Shown: one piece after another, positions 61,279 to 64,000 of the stretch
Position numbering within the stretch: the first letter of the stretch is position 1
Layout of the letters: the number at the start of each line of letters is the position of its first letter
Assembly: GCF_021343995.1 (NCBI RefSeq)
Contig: NZ_JAJTTE010000026.1
Location: 36,071-100,070, forward strand
DNA: 64,000 nt
Source of the DNA: Pseudonocardia terrae
Lineage (GTDB): Bacteria; Actinomycetota; Actinomycetes; Mycobacteriales; Pseudonocardiaceae
Reading direction: 5' to 3'
Notes under the pieces: generated by a model
The model's input: only the letters and a program-made list of their open reading frames with translations
Database searches by the model: none
Told to the model about the DNA's origin: nothing
Translations under genes and position numbers: made by a program

Positions 61279-62628
61279 TCAGAGGATCTTTCGATTCTTG
61301 ACATCGTGCAGGCGGTACGTCGTGTCAAGCACCGCCGGGGCGGAGTTGAGCCAGCTGTAGTCGTAGCCGGGCTGCAATGTGTGAGCGATGACCAGATCCC
61401 ACTCCGCGGTGTCCGGCGAAGTGTGGCTCATTAGAGGCCCGCGGGGTGTCCTGACCGATTCGACGAGCGGGTCGAAGTAGTGAACCTCCGCGCCCGCCTC
61501 CTGAAGCTCAGCGATGATCTCCAGAGCCGGCGACTCCCGTACGTCCGCCACCGACGGCTTGTAGGCGACGCCCACGAGGAGAACCCGCGCGCCGCCCACT
61601 GCCTTGGCGTTGTCGCCCAGCAGGTCCCGTACCTTCTGCACGACAGTCCTCGGGCGCCCTGCGATCGACCACATCGCCGCCTCGGTCACCGGCGAAGTGC
61701 GCCGCTGACGGCGGCTCTGCCACAGCAGGTAGTGGGGATCGCACGGGATGCAGTGGCCACCGACGCCCGGACCCGGATAGAAGGGCATGAAGCCGTAGGG
61801 CTTCGTGGCAGCGGCGGAGATCACCTCCATCGGGTCCACACCGAAGCCGCTCGTCAGATCGGAGAACTCGTTCGCGAGGGCGATGTTCACGGCTCGGAAG
61901 GTGTTCTCCAGCAGCTTCGTCAGTTCGGCTGCCCGCGGTGACGAGACGCCGTGGACAGCGGGTGCGGTGCGCTGGAGCAGCGCCGTGGCGCGGCGCGCGC
62001 ATTCCGCCGTGACCCCGCCGACAACCCGGGGCGTCTCCCGGGGGGAGTGGTCTGCGACGCCGGGATCGATTCGCTCAGGACTGAAGGCGACGAAGACGTC
62101 CGTGCCGACGTCGAAGCCGCGGGCCACGAGAGGGTCGACCAGAAGATCGTCGGTGCAGCCCACGTAGGTCGTCGAAGTCAGCACGATCGTCTGACCAGCA
62201 ACGGCCCTGCGAACGACCTCGTCGCAGGCCAGCCTGAGCGCGGTGAGGTCAGGGACGAACTGTGGGTCCACGGGCGTCGGAACACAGATGATGACCGACT
62301 CGACGGCGCCCAGTTGGCCGGCGTCCGTTGTCAGGATGAAGCGTTCCGATCCGATGCGGGCCGCCAAGAAGGAGCGATCTTCCTCCGGAAGATCCACCTT
62401 TCCGGTCTTGATCGCCGCCAGCCGGTCCTCGCTGATGTCATAACCGACGACGCTCTTGCCTGCGTCCATCAAGGACAGAGCAGTCGGAAGTCCGACATAG
62501 CCCAGACCCACCACCGCGACGGCGCCCGTTGCCGCCGCATCAGAGATCAACGGGACGGGGAGGTCACCAGAAAGTTCATCTTGCCGACGGTCAGACTGAC
62601 GGGGGACCGCACCGATCGTCGTGGTCAT
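61279..62628 (-). CDS. UDP-N-acetylhexosamine / UDP-glucose dehydrogenase (WecC-like)
   Basis: A 449-residue nucleotide-sugar dehydrogenase: VAVVGLGYVGLPTALSLMDA, VIICVPTPVD, TSTTYVGCTDDLL, FVAFSPERIDPG, KLLENTFRAVNIALANEFSD and the catalytic Cys in GPGVGGHCIPCDPHYL, then GVAYKPSVADVRESPALE. The GGHCIPCDP block matches WecC/WbpA-type enzymes that oxidise UDP-HexNAc to the uronic acid. ATG 62628 follows CGGAGTG. First gene of the synthase operon. Confidence 0.88.
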   Translation of the reverse strand: MTTTIGAVPRQSDRRQDELSGDLPVPLISDAAATGAVAVVGLGYVGLPTALSLMDAGKSVVGYDISEDRLAAIKTGKVDLPEEDRSFLAARIGSERFILTTDAGQLGAVESVIICVPTPVDPQFVPDLTALRLACDEVVRRAVAGQTIVLTSTTYVGCTDDLLVDPLVARGFDVGTDVFVAFSPERIDPGVADHSPRETPRVVGGVTAECARRATALLQRTAPAVHGVSSPRAAELTKLLENTFRAVNIALANEFSDLTSGFGVDPMEVISAAATKPYGFMPFYPGPGVGGHCIPCDPHYLLWQSRRQRRTSPVTEAAMWSIAGRPRTVVQKVRDLLGDNAKAVGGARVLLVGVAYKPSVADVRESPALEIIAELQEAGAEVHYFDPLVESVRTPRGPLMSHTSPDTAEWDLVIAHTLQPGYDYSWLNSAPAVLDTTYRLHDVKNRKIL

Positions 62629-63532
62629 TCAACACTCCGTTTGCAGGGAGACTTGCGTCAAGGGGGGAGTCATCGGTGATCTGCTCGCAAGGTCATCTGC
62701 CGGTGTTACAGCCCGTGATTTGTCGGCGGTTGCGGATCATGAAACAAGCTGGTTCCGTCAGTACCAGTGGAGTGACAAACCGCCGCCGGCGGAAAGTACC
62801 TGAAACGGACGTACCGGATTATTTTCGCCACCTCAACGGCCGTCGTACACCTGAACGGCGGTATCCGCTACGACATCCGATGCGTCAGCGCGTGGCAGGT
62901 GCCCCTCTGCGGCCAGATGCCAGAGCACCGCTAGCGACTGCGGGCAGTCCTCGCACGGCTACGCCACGCATACGATTACTGCGTCTGGGTGTAGTTCTGA
63001 TCACATCGTTCGTGGTCAATGGGGCAGTGGACTACGCCTCGCGTCAGCTCGCTCGAGGCAAGGTAGGTTCAGGTGCACGCGCAGCTACGTCAGATGTCGA
63101 CAACCGCCCTACTCGCTCCTGCAGATCGCGACGAACTCGGGGGCGCGTGCCTCGATAACAGCGATTTCCACCTCGAGTCACGCGCGTTGCCAGTTGGCCT
63201 GGGAACTCCTACTCCCGAACAGAAGCACTGCCCTTCGCGATTTGCTGCACGCAGAATTCGAGGACGGTTGGTAGCTGCCGGTCGATGAGGATCGAGTATT
63301 CTTCCCGACGTGGCGAAGTCCCGCCGGCCGATCACCCTCCACAAGAGACGCCGATCATGTCTGGCGCGGCGGTATCAGCCCGTCGCCGCGCAGCCCGATG
63401 CGGAACCTGCGTCGCGGTGGAGGACGGGTCGAACAGATCGAATCCGAACTGGACGACCCGCCCCTCCCAGCGCTCGGAGGGAGAGCTGGACCGCGCTCGT
63501 CCGACCGCCCCGACAACGGTCCCCTCCGACAA
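62629..63532. other. 904-bp gene-free, AT-richer region
   Basis: No frame shows motifs or consistent GC3. The composition is lower in GC than either flank. A TTGACG at 62670 (minus strand) could be a -35 for the dehydrogenase operon, without a good -10. It probably marks the island's right edge. Confidence 0.5.
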
Positions 63533-64000
63533 TCACCTGCCCCGCCCCACCTCCGGCAACCTCCTGACGAGCGGGTGCTCCAGGTCGACCCCTCGCACCC
63601 CGTCCCGCACCAGAGCCAGCTCATGTGCAGCCGCAGACGAATGACCGCGGCGCGTCAACGCCCCGGCCAGGTGCACCCGGGCGGCGAGGGTGTCGAGGTG
63701 CTCCTCGCCCAGCTCCCGGATCCGCCGCTCGAGGGCGTCGAGGAAGATCGTCTCTGCTGCGGAGAGACGATGCTGCGCGAGGTGGACCAGCCCGAGGGCG
63801 TCGAGGCTGCGCATGGTCTCCACCTCGTGCGGCCCGAGGACCTCGGTGTGCAGATCGACCGCAGCAGCCGAAGCGCGCGCAGCCGCGTCGAGCCTCCCGT
63901 CGAGCCGCAGCAGCCAGGCAGTCAGCGACGCGTACCGGAGCTCGTCCGCGCCGACCTCCCGGGTCAGCGCCTCGAACCGCGGCAGCAGACTGAACGCCTC
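63533..64000 (-). CDS. TPR protein, C-terminal part (truncated by window)
   Basis: The frame stays open to the window end, so the N-terminus is missing. The 155 visible residues are helical with Ala-rich TPR units: LTAWLLRLDGRLDAAARAS, HEVETMRSLDALGLVHLAQH, RRIRELGEEHLDTLAARVHL. The 42-residue spacing with LG.EH.DT in the last unit is typical of TPR_12/kinesin-light-chain-like repeats, as at the end of actinobacterial AfsR/NB-ARC regulators. Full function cannot be told. Confidence 0.75.
   Translation of the reverse strand, partial: EAFSLLPRFEALTREVGADELRYASLTAWLLRLDGRLDAAARASAAAVDLHTEVLGPHEVETMRSLDALGLVHLAQHRLSAAETIFLDALERRIRELGEEHLDTLAARVHLAGALTRRGHSSAAAHELALVRDGVRGVDLEHPLVRRLPEVGRGR

Noticed and set aside
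62529..63158. Rightward gene in the region after the dehydrogenase
   Set aside because: It starts inside the dehydrogenase on the opposite strand and has no motif, ribosome site or GC3 bias.

Overview
The window reads as chromosomal DNA of a high-GC actinobacterium. G or C dominates third codon positions, GTG starts are common, and several genes look leaderless. The gene content fits too: an Lsr2-type remnant, a DUF5130 gene, a LytR-CpsA-Psr ligase and an actinobacterial lipoprotein. A member of Pseudonocardiales is my best guess, from overall feel rather than a marker gene.

1-11 kb is ordinary chromosome: the 3' end of an M1 aminopeptidase gene, a DPBB-like lipoprotein, a PAP2 phosphatase, a zinc-ribbon protein, a histidine kinase/LuxR-regulator pair, DUF5130 and DUF2252 genes, and a large anchored protein of unknown function.

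11-15 kb holds the dTDP-rhamnose set: rmlB-rmlC leftward and rmlD-rmlA rightward from a 40-bp divergent promoter. Two abutting gene remnants follow, one from an ERCC4-Lsr2 type protein. They look like a scar at the edge of a glycan island.

15.9-23.8 kb is a tightly coupled rightward operon for a 2-aminoethylphosphonate (AEP)-decorated glycan: LicD-like transferase, PEP mutase fused to a nucleotidyltransferase, phosphonopyruvate decarboxylase, flippase, second nucleotidyltransferase, AEP transaminase and a FemAB/GNAT protein.

23.9-58.2 kb is a mosaic Wzx/Wzy-type polysaccharide locus. It has sugar-nucleotide enzymes (a single-chain UDP-xylose synthase/UDP-glucose dehydrogenase fusion, GDP-mannose 3,5-epimerase, a second dehydrogenase, a glucose-1-phosphate cytidylyltransferase with an epimerase), two WbaP-type initiating transferases, several glycosyltransferases, Wzx, Wzy, a Wzc-like kinase, a PAP2 phosphatase and an LCP ligase that would attach the product to the wall.

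58.3-62.6 kb is a leftward three-gene operon of different type: nucleotide-sugar dehydrogenase, hyaluronan-synthase-like processive transferase and polysaccharide deacetylase. A long gene-free stretch and a truncated TPR gene close the window.

The most unusual signals are two copies of a ~110-bp leader element in front of wbaP and the wzc-like gene; a shared hairpin motif in front of the rfbF-like and second wbaP genes; the UXS-UGDH fusion; and a duplicated Cys-motif protein upstream of the wzc-like gene.
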